In this document: positions 8,416 to 16,522 of the stretch, piece after piece
How the letters are laid out: each line of letters opens with the position of its first letter
Position numbering within the stretch: the stretch's first letter is position 1
Source of the DNA: Arthrobacter ruber
GTDB taxonomy: Bacteria; Actinomycetota; Actinomycetes; Actinomycetales; Micrococcaceae
Length of the DNA: 64,000 bases
Direction of reading: 5' to 3'
Assembly: GCF_002954225.1 (NCBI RefSeq)
Contig: NZ_PPTH01000012.1
Location: 62,001 to 126,000, forward strand
The notes under the pieces: generated by a model
What the model saw: only the letters and a program-made list of their open reading frames with translations
What the model was told of the DNA's origin: nothing
The model's database searches: none
Made by a program: the position numbers and the translations under genes

Positions 8416-11037
8416 ATGAAGAACGAGAACCTCTCGCGGGACGAGGCAGCCACCCGATCGGCCCTGCTGGAGACCGAGAGCTACGCCGTCGAGCTGGATC
8501 TGAGCGACGCGAAGGACCCCGCGGCGCGCACCTACCGCAGCACCACCACCGTGGTGTTCTCCTGCCGGGAGCCGGGCGGCTCGGTGTTCCTCGACTTCAT
8601 CGGCGACGTCACGGCGCTGGAGCTGAACGGGCGGACACTCGACCCCGCCACCGCGAGCGACGGCGCCCGCGTCACGCTGCACGGCCTCGCCGCCCGCAAC
8701 ACCGTGACGGTGGAGGGACGGGCGCGCTTCAGTTCCAGCGGTGAGGGTCTGCACCGGTTCGAGGACCCCGCGGACGGGGAGACCTACCTCTACACGCAGT
8801 ACGAGCCGGCCGACGCCCGCCGTGTCTTCGCCTGCTTCGAACAGCCGGACCTGAAGGCGTCGTTCTCCTTCGGCGTCCTCGCACCCGCGGACTGGACCGT
8901 GGCCTCCAACGGCGCCGAGGTGGCGGCGGCTCCGGTCGAGGGTGCGGACGGCGGGACCCGCCGGTGGACCTTCGCGCCGACGCAGCGCATCTCGACGTAC
9001 ATCACCACGGTGCTGGCCGGCCCCTACCACCGGGAGACCGGTTCCTGGACGGGCCGGGACGGGACGGCGGCCGAGGGACTCGAGATCCCGCTCGCGCTGT
9101 ACTGCCGGCGCTCCCTGGCGCCGTCCTTCGACGCCCCGGAGATTTTCGACACCACGCGGCGCGGTCTGGACTTCTTCCATGACCTCTTCGACTACCCCTA
9201 CCCCTTCGGCAAGTACGACCAGGCGTTCGTGCCCGAGTACAACCTCGGCGCCATGGAGAACCCCGGCCTCGTGACCTTCACCGAGAGCTACGTGTTCCGG
9301 TCCGCCGCCACCGAGGCGCAGCGCGAGGCACGCGCCAACACGATCCTGCACGAGATGGCGCACATGTGGTTCGGCGATCTCGTGACGATGTCCTGGTGGG
9401 ACGACCTCTGGCTCAAGGAGTCCTTCGCCGACTACATGGGCGCCCTCGCGGTCGCCGAGGCCACCCGCTGGGAGACCTCGTGGGTCAGCTTCGCGAACCG
9501 CCGGAAGTCCTGGGCCTACGTGCAGGACCAGCTCCCGACGACGCACCCGATCGTCGCCGACATCCCGGACCTCGAGGCCGCGAAGCAGAACTTCGACGGG
9601 ATCACCTACGCCAAGGGCGCCTCGGTGCTGAAGCAGCTCGTGGCCTTCGTGGGCCGCGACGCATTCACCGCCGCCACGCGGCAGTACTTCCGGAAGCACG
9701 CGTACGGGAACACGACGCTCACCGACCTCCTCGACGTGCTCGCCGCCGCGACCGGTCAGGACCTCGCCGGGTGGTCACGATCATGGCTGGAGACCTCGGG
9801 CGTACCGTCGCTGCGCGCGGAGGTGACCGCCAAGGACGGTGTCCTCGCGGAGGTGACGATCGTCCAGGAGGCCGTCGATCCCGTCACGGGTAGGGACGAG
9901 CCCCGGCCCCATACGATCCGCGTGGGCCTGTACAGCTTCGACGACGCCGGGTGGCTGGTCCGCACGGCGTCCGAAGCGGTGACCGTCGAGGGCGGGCGGA
10001 CGTCGGTGCCCGCACTCTCCGGGGTGGCGCAGCCGGACCTCCTGCTGGTCAACGACGACGACCTCACCTACGCGAAGCTCTCCTTCGACGAGCATTCCCT
10101 GTCGACGCTCCTGACCTCGGTCCACCGCCTCCAGGACCCCCTGGCGCGGGCCACGTGCCTCACGGCGCTGTGGTCCGGTACCCGGGACGCAGTGCTGCCG
10201 GTGGACTCCTACCTCGACGCCGTGATGCTCGCCGCACCGGCCGAGACGGGTGTGGGTGTGCTGCAGGTCCTGCTCGGCAATGCGCGCACCGCCGTCGAGA
10301 GTCTCGCACCCGCGGAGCGGCGGGGCGCGCTGCGCGACCGTCTGAGCGGTTTCCTGGCCGACGGACTTCGGGCGGCCGGGGCCGGGTCCGATCTGCAGCT
10401 CGCGTGGGCGCGGGCCCTCGCGTCGGCCGCCCGCACCTCGACCGGCGCGGCCGGCGTCGTACGGTCGGTGCTCGACGGCGACGAGGAGATCGCGGGCCTG
10501 CGCCTCGACGCCGAGCTGCGCTGGTTCTTCCTGCAGGGGCTCGCCGCGCAGCAGTGCGTGCGCCCCGGGGAACTGGAGGCCGAGCGGACCACGGACGCGA
10601 CGGCGTCAGGCCGCGTGGGCTTCACGCTGGCATCGGCCGCGATCCCCGACGCCACCATCAAGGAGGCCACCTGGCAGGAGGCGGTCCACGGCGAGAGGCT
10701 GTCCAACGAACTGCTCGGCGCCGCCATCGAGGGGTTCATGATCGGTCCCCGCCAGCTGCTGGGGCGGTACGAGGAGCCCTACTTCGAGGCGATCCGCGGG
10801 GTGTGGGCGACGCGCGGGATCGAGATGGCCGGCAGGATCGTCCGGGGGCTCTATCCGGGTCACCAGGACCTCGACGGCTCACCCGACGGGGATCCCGCCC
10901 GGCACGCCGTCGTCGTGCGGACGGACCGGTGGCTCGCTGCGCATGCCGATGCCCCGGCCGCGCTGCGCCGGATCATCGTCGAGGAGCGCGATCACCTGCT
11001 GCGGTCGCTGCGGTCGCAGGCTCAGGGCACGCGGTAG
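8416..11037 (+). CDS. pepN: Aminopeptidase N (M1 family metallopeptidase)
   Basis: Zinc aminopeptidase that removes N-terminal residues from peptides in the cytosol. At 873 residues it has the expected M1 length. The substrate-recognition GAMEN motif is at 278-282, the zinc site HEMAH at 312-316 with the third ligand E335 in LKESFADY (HExxH-x18-E). The C-terminal half is the helical ERAP1-like domain of actinobacterial PepN. ATG 8416 was chosen; an in-frame TTG at 8404 is possible. There is no clear Shine-Dalgarno. The 3' end overlaps the convergent lipoate ligase gene by 16 nt. Confidence 0.95.
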   Translation: MKNENLSRDEAATRSALLETESYAVELDLSDAKDPAARTYRSTTTVVFSCREPGGSVFLDFIGDVTALELNGRTLDPATASDGARVTLHGLAARNTVTVEGRARFSSSGEGLHRFEDPADGETYLYTQYEPADARRVFACFEQPDLKASFSFGVLAPADWTVASNGAEVAAAPVEGADGGTRRWTFAPTQRISTYITTVLAGPYHRETGSWTGRDGTAAEGLEIPLALYCRRSLAPSFDAPEIFDTTRRGLDFFHDLFDYPYPFGKYDQAFVPEYNLGAMENPGLVTFTESYVFRSAATEAQREARANTILHEMAHMWFGDLVTMSWWDDLWLKESFADYMGALAVAEATRWETSWVSFANRRKSWAYVQDQLPTTHPIVADIPDLEAAKQNFDGITYAKGASVLKQLVAFVGRDAFTAATRQYFRKHAYGNTTLTDLLDVLAAATGQDLAGWSRSWLETSGVPSLRAEVTAKDGVLAEVTIVQEAVDPVTGRDEPRPHTIRVGLYSFDDAGWLVRTASEAVTVEGGRTSVPALSGVAQPDLLLVNDDDLTYAKLSFDEHSLSTLLTSVHRLQDPLARATCLTALWSGTRDAVLPVDSYLDAVMLAAPAETGVGVLQVLLGNARTAVESLAPAERRGALRDRLSGFLADGLRAAGAGSDLQLAWARALASAARTSTGAAGVVRSVLDGDEEIAGLRLDAELRWFFLQGLAAQQCVRPGELEAERTTDATASGRVGFTLASAAIPDATIKEATWQEAVHGERLSNELLGAAIEGFMIGPRQLLGRYEEPYFEAIRGVWATRGIEMAGRIVRGLYPGHQDLDGSPDGDPARHAVVVRTDRWLAAHADAPAALRRIIVEERDHLLRSLRSQAQGTR

Positions 11038-12098
11038 AGCCAGTCCTCCGTGCCGAACTTGCGCTCCACGAGCTCCTCGGCGCGGCGTAGTTCGTCGTCG
11101 CTCAGGGTGGCGTCCACCGCACCGTAGCGCCGGCGGAACGTGGAGATCAGGACTTCGATGATCTCCTCGCGTGTCCTGCCCGTCTGGCGGCGCAGCGGGT
11201 CGACGCGCTTCTTCGCGCTCCTCGTGCCCTTGTCGGACATCTTCTCCTTGCCGATGCGCAGCACCTCGAGCATCTTGTCGGCGTCGATGTCGTAGCTCAT
11301 GGTCACGTGGTGGAGCATGCCGCCGTTGGCCAGCCGCTTCTGTGCAGCCCCGCCGATCTTGCCCAGGTCGGTGGCGATGTCGTTGAGCGGCTGGTACCAG
11401 GCCGTGATGCCGAGCTCCTGCAGTGCCTCCATGACCCAGGCGTCGAGGAACGGGTAGGAGTCCGCGAAGCTCATCCCGTCCACGAGGGACTGCGGGACGT
11501 AGAGGGAATAGGTGATGGCGTTGCCGTGCTCCATGAACATGGCGCCCCCGCCGCTGATCCTGCGCACCACGGTGACACCGTGCCGGGCGGCGCCCTCGGG
11601 GTCCACCTCGTTGCGCATGGACTGGAAGCTGCCGATCACCACGGAGGGTGACTGCCACTCCCAGAAGCGGAGGGTGGGGTTGCGGGCGCCGGTGCCGACG
11701 TCGTGCGTGAGGACCTCGTCCATCGCCACGTGCATCGCGGTGGACAGCGGGGTGGGCGGGATGATCTCCCACTGGTGGTCGGCGAAGCCCGTGGCCCTGC
11801 CGAGGGCCCGGCGGACCGCCGTGGCGATCGCCTCCGGTGAGAACCCGAACAGGACGGCCGACGGGTCGAGGCGCGCCGTCACGGCCGCGGCGAGTTCCCC
11901 GGGTGCCGTGTCGGCGGGGAGTCCCTCGAGCGCCGCGTTGATGTCGAGCAGCGCCTCGTCCGGTTCGAGGAAGAAGTCACCGTTGACCGAGACGTCGGCG
12001 AGGCGGCCGTCGCTGACCGTGAGGTCGACGGCGGTGAGCTTGCCGCCGGGGGTCTTGAACTCGCCGTGCAGGCGCCCCGTGTACGATGCCTGTGCCAT
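11022..12098 (-). CDS. lplA: Lipoate-protein ligase family protein, permuted domains
   Basis: Expected to attach lipoate (or octanoate) to lipoyl domains of 2-oxoacid dehydrogenases and GcvH. Residues about 100-358 form the catalytic biotin/lipoate ligase domain: RRISGGGAMFMEHGN, and KIGGAAQKRLANGGMLHH, which includes the acyl-adenylate-binding lysine. Residues about 1-98 (GEFKTPGGKLTAVDL, VSVNGDFFLEPDEAL) match the accessory domain that is normally C-terminal in LplA or a separate LplB, so the two domains appear in reversed order. ATG 12098 gives 358 residues. Ligase activity is likely; whether it scavenges free lipoate or transfers octanoyl groups is open. Confidence 0.85.
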   Translation of the reverse strand: MAQASYTGRLHGEFKTPGGKLTAVDLTVSDGRLADVSVNGDFFLEPDEALLDINAALEGLPADTAPGELAAAVTARLDPSAVLFGFSPEAIATAVRRALGRATGFADHQWEIIPPTPLSTAMHVAMDEVLTHDVGTGARNPTLRFWEWQSPSVVIGSFQSMRNEVDPEGAARHGVTVVRRISGGGAMFMEHGNAITYSLYVPQSLVDGMSFADSYPFLDAWVMEALQELGITAWYQPLNDIATDLGKIGGAAQKRLANGGMLHHVTMSYDIDADKMLEVLRIGKEKMSDKGTRSAKKRVDPLRRQTGRTREEIIEVLISTFRRRYGAVDATLSDDELRRAEELVERKFGTEDWLYRVP

Positions 12099-12168
12099 TC
12101 CTGGACCTCCGGTTCCGCCCGCTGCCGGGCACTGGTGTGGTGGATCGCGGTTCGTGCCGTCTTAAGCG

Positions 12169-12201
12169 GGAAAAGCCACGCCGTGGCGGCGTGGCTTTTC
12201 C
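12169..12201 (-). terminator. Terminator of rpmE2
   Basis: Perfect 14-nt arms (12169-12182 and 12188-12201) around a 5-nt loop. Read on the minus strand the 3' arm contains TTTT, giving a partial U tract. It lies 46 nt downstream of the rpmE2 stop and before lplA. Confidence 0.75.
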
Positions 12202-12247
12202 TCGGAAGGATACGGACTCTCGCCCGGGCGTCCAGTCCGGAGCTGGA

Positions 12248-12505
12248 CTACTTCTTGCCGCCAAAGCCCTTGAAGCGGGCGTTGAAGCGCTCGACGCGGC
12301 CGGCGGAGTCCATGATGCGCTGCTTGCCCGTGTAGAACGGGTGCGACTCCGAGGAGATCTCGACCTCGATGAGGGGGTAGGTGTTGCCGTCTTCCCACTC
12401 GATGGTCTTGGGCGAGCCGACCGTGGACTTGGTCAGGAACGCCTTGTCGGAGGCCAGGTCGCGGAACACGACCGACTGGTACTTGGGGTGGATATCAGAC
12501 TTCAC
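12248..12505 (-). CDS. rpmE2: 50S ribosomal protein L31 type B (zinc-independent)
   Basis: 85-residue ribosomal protein L31. The family opening [16 protein letters not shown] and the [23 protein letters not shown] segments identify it. It contains no cysteine, so the CxxC zinc site of the A-type protein is absent: this is the zinc-free B form, which in other bacteria replaces the zinc form under zinc limitation and is often Zur-controlled. The chosen GTG 12505 has GAAGG at proper spacing; the frame open to 12544 is upstream leader. I see no clear Zur box. Confidence 0.93.
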   Translation of the reverse strand: MKSDIHPKYQSVVFRDLASDKAFLTKSTVGSPKTIEWEDGNTYPLIEVEISSESHPFYTGKQRIMDSAGRVERFNARFKGFGGKK

Positions 12506-12524
12506 GGGACTACCTTCTCTGGTG

Positions 12525-12542
12525 GCCTGGATTTTGCCAGGC
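12525..12542 (-). promoter_or_regulatory. Hairpin in the rpmE2 leader
   Basis: GCCTGG (12525-12530), loop ATTTTG, CCAGGC (12537-12542): a perfect 6-bp stem just upstream of the rpmE2 ribosome-binding site. It could be a leader hairpin used for autoregulation or zinc control; function is speculative. Confidence 0.3.
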
Positions 12543-12606
12543 ACGGAAAATTGAAAGTGTGGCGACAGCGCCAGCTGTCCATACTACCGCAGGAGCCGTG
12601 CCGCCG

Positions 12607-13446
12607 CTAAACGACGGCGTCCACCACCGCTGCTGCGGCGTCCTCGTACCGGCACTCCCAGAACGCGACCGCGGCCGCCGCTGCGACGTTCAGCGAGTCC
12701 ACGCCCCCGTGCATGGGGATGGTCAGGGCGACGTCGGCCCCGGCGAGCGCGGCGTCGCTCAGGCCGTCACCCTCGGTGCCGAGCAGCAGGGCGAGCCGTT
12801 CCTGCTCCCGCCCGGGGAACGTCCCGAGCGCGACGGCGCCGGGTACCAGGGCCAGGGCTGCGACGGTGAACCCGGCGTCACGGACGGTGGCGAGATCCGC
12901 CGGCCACGACCCCAGCCGTACCCACGGCACCTGGAAGACGCTGCCCATGCTGACGCGGACCGCCCGCCGGTAGAGCGGATCGGCGCTACGGGGGCTGAGA
13001 AGGACGGCGTCGATCCCGAGGGCGGCCGCGGAGCGGAACACGGCCCCCAGATTGGTATGGTCCACCATGTCCTCGATCACCGCGACACGCCGGGCACCGG
13101 CGAGGACGTCCTCCAGCGGGAGCGGCGCGGGCCGGTGCATCGCGGCGAGCGCTCCGCGGTGGAGGTGGAAGCCCGTGATCGCCTCGAGGGTGCTCTCGGG
13201 CGCCACGAACGCAGGGACGGTCGGGAACCGGGCGAGGACGTCCTCGAGGTCCGGCAGCCATTTGGGTGCAAGTAGAAAGGACCGCGGTGTATGGCCCGCA
13301 TCGAGCGCGCGGCGCAGCACCTTGGAGCTCTCGGCGATGTAGAGGCCCTCGGCCGGCTCCCGCGCGAGGCGCAGCTGCACGTCCGTGAGATTCCGGTAGT
13401 CGCCCAGCCGGTGATCGTCCACGGTGTCAAGGTCGATGACCGGCAT
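12607..13446 (-). CDS. SpoU/TrmH-family RNA 2'-O-methyltransferase
   Basis: SAM-dependent methyltransferase that probably modifies a ribose in rRNA or tRNA. It has an N-terminal substrate-binding domain (about 20-105: IAESSKVLRRALDAGH) and a C-terminal knotted SPOUT domain with the three signature motifs: DMVDHTNLGAVFRSAAALG (about 127-145), LLLGTEGDGLS, and IPMHGGVDSLNVAAAAAVA. ATG 13446 gives 279 residues, normal for the family. It precedes rpmE2 by 101 nt on the same strand, an apt neighbour for a ribosome-modifying enzyme. The target nucleotide cannot be told from sequence. Confidence 0.88.
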   Translation of the reverse strand: MPVIDLDTVDDHRLGDYRNLTDVQLRLAREPAEGLYIAESSKVLRRALDAGHTPRSFLLAPKWLPDLEDVLARFPTVPAFVAPESTLEAITGFHLHRGALAAMHRPAPLPLEDVLAGARRVAVIEDMVDHTNLGAVFRSAAALGIDAVLLSPRSADPLYRRAVRVSMGSVFQVPWVRLGSWPADLATVRDAGFTVAALALVPGAVALGTFPGREQERLALLLGTEGDGLSDAALAGADVALTIPMHGGVDSLNVAAAAAVAFWECRYEDAAAAVVDAVV

Positions 13447-13525
13447 CAGCGGACGCTCGCCACCGCGGGATGCGCACTGGAGACGGAGCGAGCGGCAGGG
13501 CTGCCGGCCGGGCTCTCGGCAGGGC

Positions 13526-14308
13526 TCACGCGGCGACCGCGCTGTACCGGCCGTTCTCCTCGGTGACCTTCAGTGCGACGTCGAAGGCGGCGCTCAGGTT
13601 CTCCTCGGTCAGGACGCCCTCGATCGGACCGGCGGCGACGACGGCCCCGTCGCGCAGGAGCAGCGCATGCGTGAAGCCCGGCGGGACCTCCTCGAGGTGG
13701 TGCGTGACGAGCACCATGGCCGGGGCTGCCTCGTCACGGGCCAGGTCCGTCAGCCGCTTCACGAGGTCCTCGCGGCCGGCGAGGTCGAGACCGGCGGCGG
13801 GTTCGTCCAGGAGCAGCAGCTCGGGGTCGGCCATGAGGGCACGGGCGATCTGCACGCGCTTGCGCTCCCCCTCGCTGAGGGTGCCGAACGGCCGGTTCAT
13901 GAAGCGGGACATGCCCCAGGTGTCGAGCAGGCGGAAGGCGCGGCGCTCGTCGAGCCGCTCGTACTGCTCCCGCCACCGCCCGGTCACGCCGTAGGACGCC
14001 GTGACGACGACGTTCAGCACGGTCTCGTGGTCCGGGACCTGGGAGGCCAGGGCCGCAGAGGCGAGCCCGATCCGCGGGCGCAGCTCGAACACGTCGACAG
14101 CGCCCATGACCTCGTCGAGGATCCCGACAACGCCGCGGGTGGGATGCAGCCGCGCTCCCGCGAGCTGGAGGAGGGTTGTCTTGCCCGCCCCGTTGGGGCC
14201 CATGACCACCCAGCGCTCACCCTCGCCGACCTGCCAGTTGATGTCATCGAGGAGTGTCTTGCCGCCCCTGACGAGGCTCACTCCCGCCAGCTCCAGAACG
14301 TTCCACAT
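13526..14308 (-). CDS. ABC transporter ATP-binding protein
   Basis: Single ABC ATPase domain (260 residues) starting MWNVLELAGVSLVRGGKTLL. Walker A GPNGAGKTT (about 37-45), signature LSEGERKRVQ, Walker B LLLDEPAAGLD and H-loop VTHH are all intact. No permease gene is adjacent (serB is divergent, an RNA methyltransferase follows), so the partner is elsewhere or the protein acts otherwise. It resembles the ModF/YlmA-type stand-alone ATPases. The ATG at 14308 is preceded by a -10-like TAGTGT 8 nt away; no Shine-Dalgarno is evident. Confidence 0.88.
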   Translation of the reverse strand: MWNVLELAGVSLVRGGKTLLDDINWQVGEGERWVVMGPNGAGKTTLLQLAGARLHPTRGVVGILDEVMGAVDVFELRPRIGLASAALASQVPDHETVLNVVVTASYGVTGRWREQYERLDERRAFRLLDTWGMSRFMNRPFGTLSEGERKRVQIARALMADPELLLLDEPAAGLDLAGREDLVKRLTDLARDEAAPAMVLVTHHLEEVPPGFTHALLLRDGAVVAAGPIEGVLTEENLSAAFDVALKVTEENGRYSAVAA

Positions 14309-14311
14309 GGT

Positions 14312-14324
14312 CCTAGACACTAGG
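14312..14324 (-). promoter_or_regulatory. -10 element with palindrome, ABC ATPase gene
   Basis: TAGTGT on the minus strand (14317-14322) is 8 nt before ATG 14308, compatible with a leaderless or nearly leaderless mRNA. The hexamer is embedded in a perfect dyad CCTAG-ACA-CTAGG (14312-14324), which may be an operator or chance. Confidence 0.4.
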
Positions 14325-14505
14325 CTAAGGAGCGGCCCCGTGGCGAAACCGCCCGGCCGTGCGGGCCGGGCCGTCGTCGCCCTCGGGCCGGCCGTCGCGC
14401 AGACTCCCTCGGCCGGCGTCCAGGGACGAGCCGGCGGGGACGAGTGGACGAGGACGAGCCGACGCGTCCCCCGGGGCGGGCGGAGTGGACAGGAGCGCAG
14501 GACAC

Positions 14506-15390
14506 ATGCCGGACAACGCCAGGGTGGTCGCTTATGCGCAGCACCTCGACGACGGACACCGCGAAGCCCTCGCTGCCGCCCTGCAGGGCCTGGGCGCCGA
14601 CGTGGTGGCGGCCTCCTCCGCGGCGTCCGCGACCTATGACGTCCTGACGCTCGATATCCGCCTCCGGTCCGATGCGGCGCAGGTCCGGGCGGGCCTCGGG
14701 CGGTGGACCGCGGAGAGCGGCCTCGGCGCGGCCCTGGTCCCGGAGGCCGTGTACGCACCCGGCCCGAAGCTGCTCGTCATGGACGTCGACTCGACGCTCA
14801 TCAAGCAGGAGGTCATCGAACTGCTCGCCGCCCACGCCGGCCGCGAGGCCGAGGTGGCGGCCGTGACGGAGGCCGCGATGCGCGGCGACCTCGACTTCGC
14901 GCAGTCCCTGCACCACCGCGTCCGTGCGCTGGGCGGACTGCCGGTGGCGGTGATCGACGACGTCGTCGCGCGGATCGAGCTGAGCGACGGCGCGGAGCAG
15001 CTCGTCGCCGCGTACCTCGACGCGGGACACCGGGTCGGTGTGGTGTCGGGCGGCTTCTCCCAGGTCCTGGCGCCCCTGGCCGAGCGCCTGTGCCTCAGCT
15101 TCGCCAGGGCGAACGATCTCGGCGTGGAGGCCGGGGTGCTCACCGGGAAGGTGACGGGCGCCGTCGTCGACCGCCGCGAGAAGGAACGGGTGCTCCGGGC
15201 GGAGGCCGGCCGCGCGGGCGTGCCACTCGCGGCGACGGTCGCCGTCGGCGACGGCGCGAACGACCTCGACATGCTCGCGGCTGCAGGACTCGGGGTCGCC
15301 TTCCGGGCGAAACCGGCCGTCCGTGCGGCCGCCGATGCCGCGCTCGACCTCCCCGACCTGGACGTCGTCCGGCATTTCGCCTGCCTGTGA
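14506..15390 (+). CDS. serB: Phosphoserine phosphatase
   Basis: HAD-superfamily enzyme that hydrolyses O-phosphoserine in the last step of serine synthesis. The N-terminal 85 residues form an ACT-like regulatory domain and the rest is the catalytic domain: DVDST at 93-97 (nucleophile D93), VVSGGFSQV with the conserved Ser, the Lys-containing GKVTG region, and VGDGANDLDML as the metal-binding loop. Length (294) fits the ACT-containing bacterial SerB type. ATG 14506 is preceded by AGGAG at 14491-14495. Divergent from the ABC ATPase gene. Confidence 0.93.
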   Translation: MPDNARVVAYAQHLDDGHREALAAALQGLGADVVAASSAASATYDVLTLDIRLRSDAAQVRAGLGRWTAESGLGAALVPEAVYAPGPKLLVMDVDSTLIKQEVIELLAAHAGREAEVAAVTEAAMRGDLDFAQSLHHRVRALGGLPVAVIDDVVARIELSDGAEQLVAAYLDAGHRVGVVSGGFSQVLAPLAERLCLSFARANDLGVEAGVLTGKVTGAVVDRREKERVLRAEAGRAGVPLAATVAVGDGANDLDMLAAAGLGVAFRAKPAVRAAADAALDLPDLDVVRHFACL

Positions 15391-15664
15391 CGGACCCCGG
15401 TGCGTCCGGTCCGCTCGACGTGCCCGATGCCGTCCGGCCTTTCGCCGGCGCACGCCGGGAGCGGGGAGCCCGCCCTCCGCCACCACACCTGGCCTCCCGT
15501 GCCCAGAGGAATCTCGGCCCTCGCGTGCCCGCCTCCCGGTGACACGATGGCAGTCCACGGAGGGCGGTGCCGCTGCCGGGTGCCCCACGTGCCCGGGCGT
15601 CGCCGGTAGACCACACAGCGGTGCCGGAGCGGCGCCAGGCGGTCGGTCAGGCGGAAGGGCGGGC

Positions 15665-16498
15665 ATGAGCGAGGAACGCAAGCGGCAACTGGGCGAGACC
15701 GACGCCCCGGTCGAGGACGAGCTGAAGCAGTCCTTCGACAGGACGACCGGCGAGGGCGCGGAGCGCCTGCACAGGACCCTGAGGACGGTCCTGGTGACGG
15801 GGGTCTTCGGTGGCTTCGAGGTGGGCCTGGGCATCATGGCGTACCTGGCCGTGCTGCACGCGACCGGCGACCACCTGCTCGCGGGTCTCGCCTTCAGCGT
15901 GGGACTGGTGGCCCTCATGCTGGCCCACAGCGAACTGTTCACCGAGAACTTCCTGATGCCGGTGGCCGCCGTCGTCGCCAAGCAGGGCAGCGTGGCACAG
16001 CTCGCGAAACTCTGGGGAGGGACCCTGCTCGCCAATCTCGCCGGCGGGTGGGTGTTCATGTGGATCGTCATGCAGGCGTTCCCGCAGTGGTCCGCGACGG
16101 TCAGCACGAGCGCTCACCATTTCGTCGATGCCCCCTTCTCGCTGCAGGTCGTCGCCCTCGCGGTGCTCGGCGGCAGCACGATCACCCTCATGAGCAGGAT
16201 GCAGCAGGGCACGGAGAACGACGTCGCCCGGATCGTCGCGACCGTCATCGGCGGCTTCCTCCTGGCCGGCCTGCAGCTGTTCCACTCCATCCTGGACTCG
16301 CTGCTGATCTTCGCGGCGATCCATTCGGGCGCGGACATCGGCTACGGGCAGTGGCTCGGCTGGTTCGGCTACACGACCCTGTTCAACGTGCTCGGGGGGA
16401 TCGTCCTGGTGACCCTGCTGCGCCTGGTGCGCACGAAGGAACTCCTGGAGCAGAGCCGGGCCCAGGCGCCGGCGGACCCGGACGCACCCCGTACCTGA
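15665..16498 (+). CDS. Formate/nitrite transporter family channel
   Basis: Integral membrane protein (277 residues) of the FNT family, pentameric channels for small monovalent anions such as formate or nitrite. After a charged, soluble N-terminus (about 1-45) there are about six membrane segments; LAHSELFTENFLMPVA (about 90-105) matches the conserved FNT half-helix region. ATG 15665 has GGAAGGGCGG directly upstream. There is no formate dehydrogenase or nitrite reductase gene nearby to indicate the substrate. The 274 nt upstream of it (15391-15664) hold no recognisable gene or element. Convergent with the SDR gene, 24 nt away. Confidence 0.85.
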   Translation: MSEERKRQLGETDAPVEDELKQSFDRTTGEGAERLHRTLRTVLVTGVFGGFEVGLGIMAYLAVLHATGDHLLAGLAFSVGLVALMLAHSELFTENFLMPVAAVVAKQGSVAQLAKLWGGTLLANLAGGWVFMWIVMQAFPQWSATVSTSAHHFVDAPFSLQVVALAVLGGSTITLMSRMQQGTENDVARIVATVIGGFLLAGLQLFHSILDSLLIFAAIHSGADIGYGQWLGWFGYTTLFNVLGGIVLVTLLRLVRTKELLEQSRAQAPADPDAPRT

Positions 16499-16506
16499 GC
16501 ACCAGG

Positions 16507-16522
16507 TCCGCCGCCCGGCGGA
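16507..16522. terminator. Short GC hairpin between convergent genes
   Basis: TCCGCCG-CC-CGGCGGA fills the gap between the FNT stop (16498) and the SDR stop (16523). Position suggests a bidirectional terminator, but the stem is only 7 bp with no U tract. Confidence 0.35.

Noticed and set aside
8311-9699. Long upstream extension of the ATP-grasp frame
   Set aside because: It runs antisense through pepN and lacks family similarity; the known N-terminus begins at 8310.
12506-12606. Zur operator upstream of rpmE2
   Set aside because: GAAAATTGAAAG is AT-rich but has no proper dyad; a hairpin nearer the start is the only structured element.
15391-15664. Possible gene between serB and the FNT channel
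   Set aside because: Frames here are Arg/Pro-rich shadows with no start signal or similarity.
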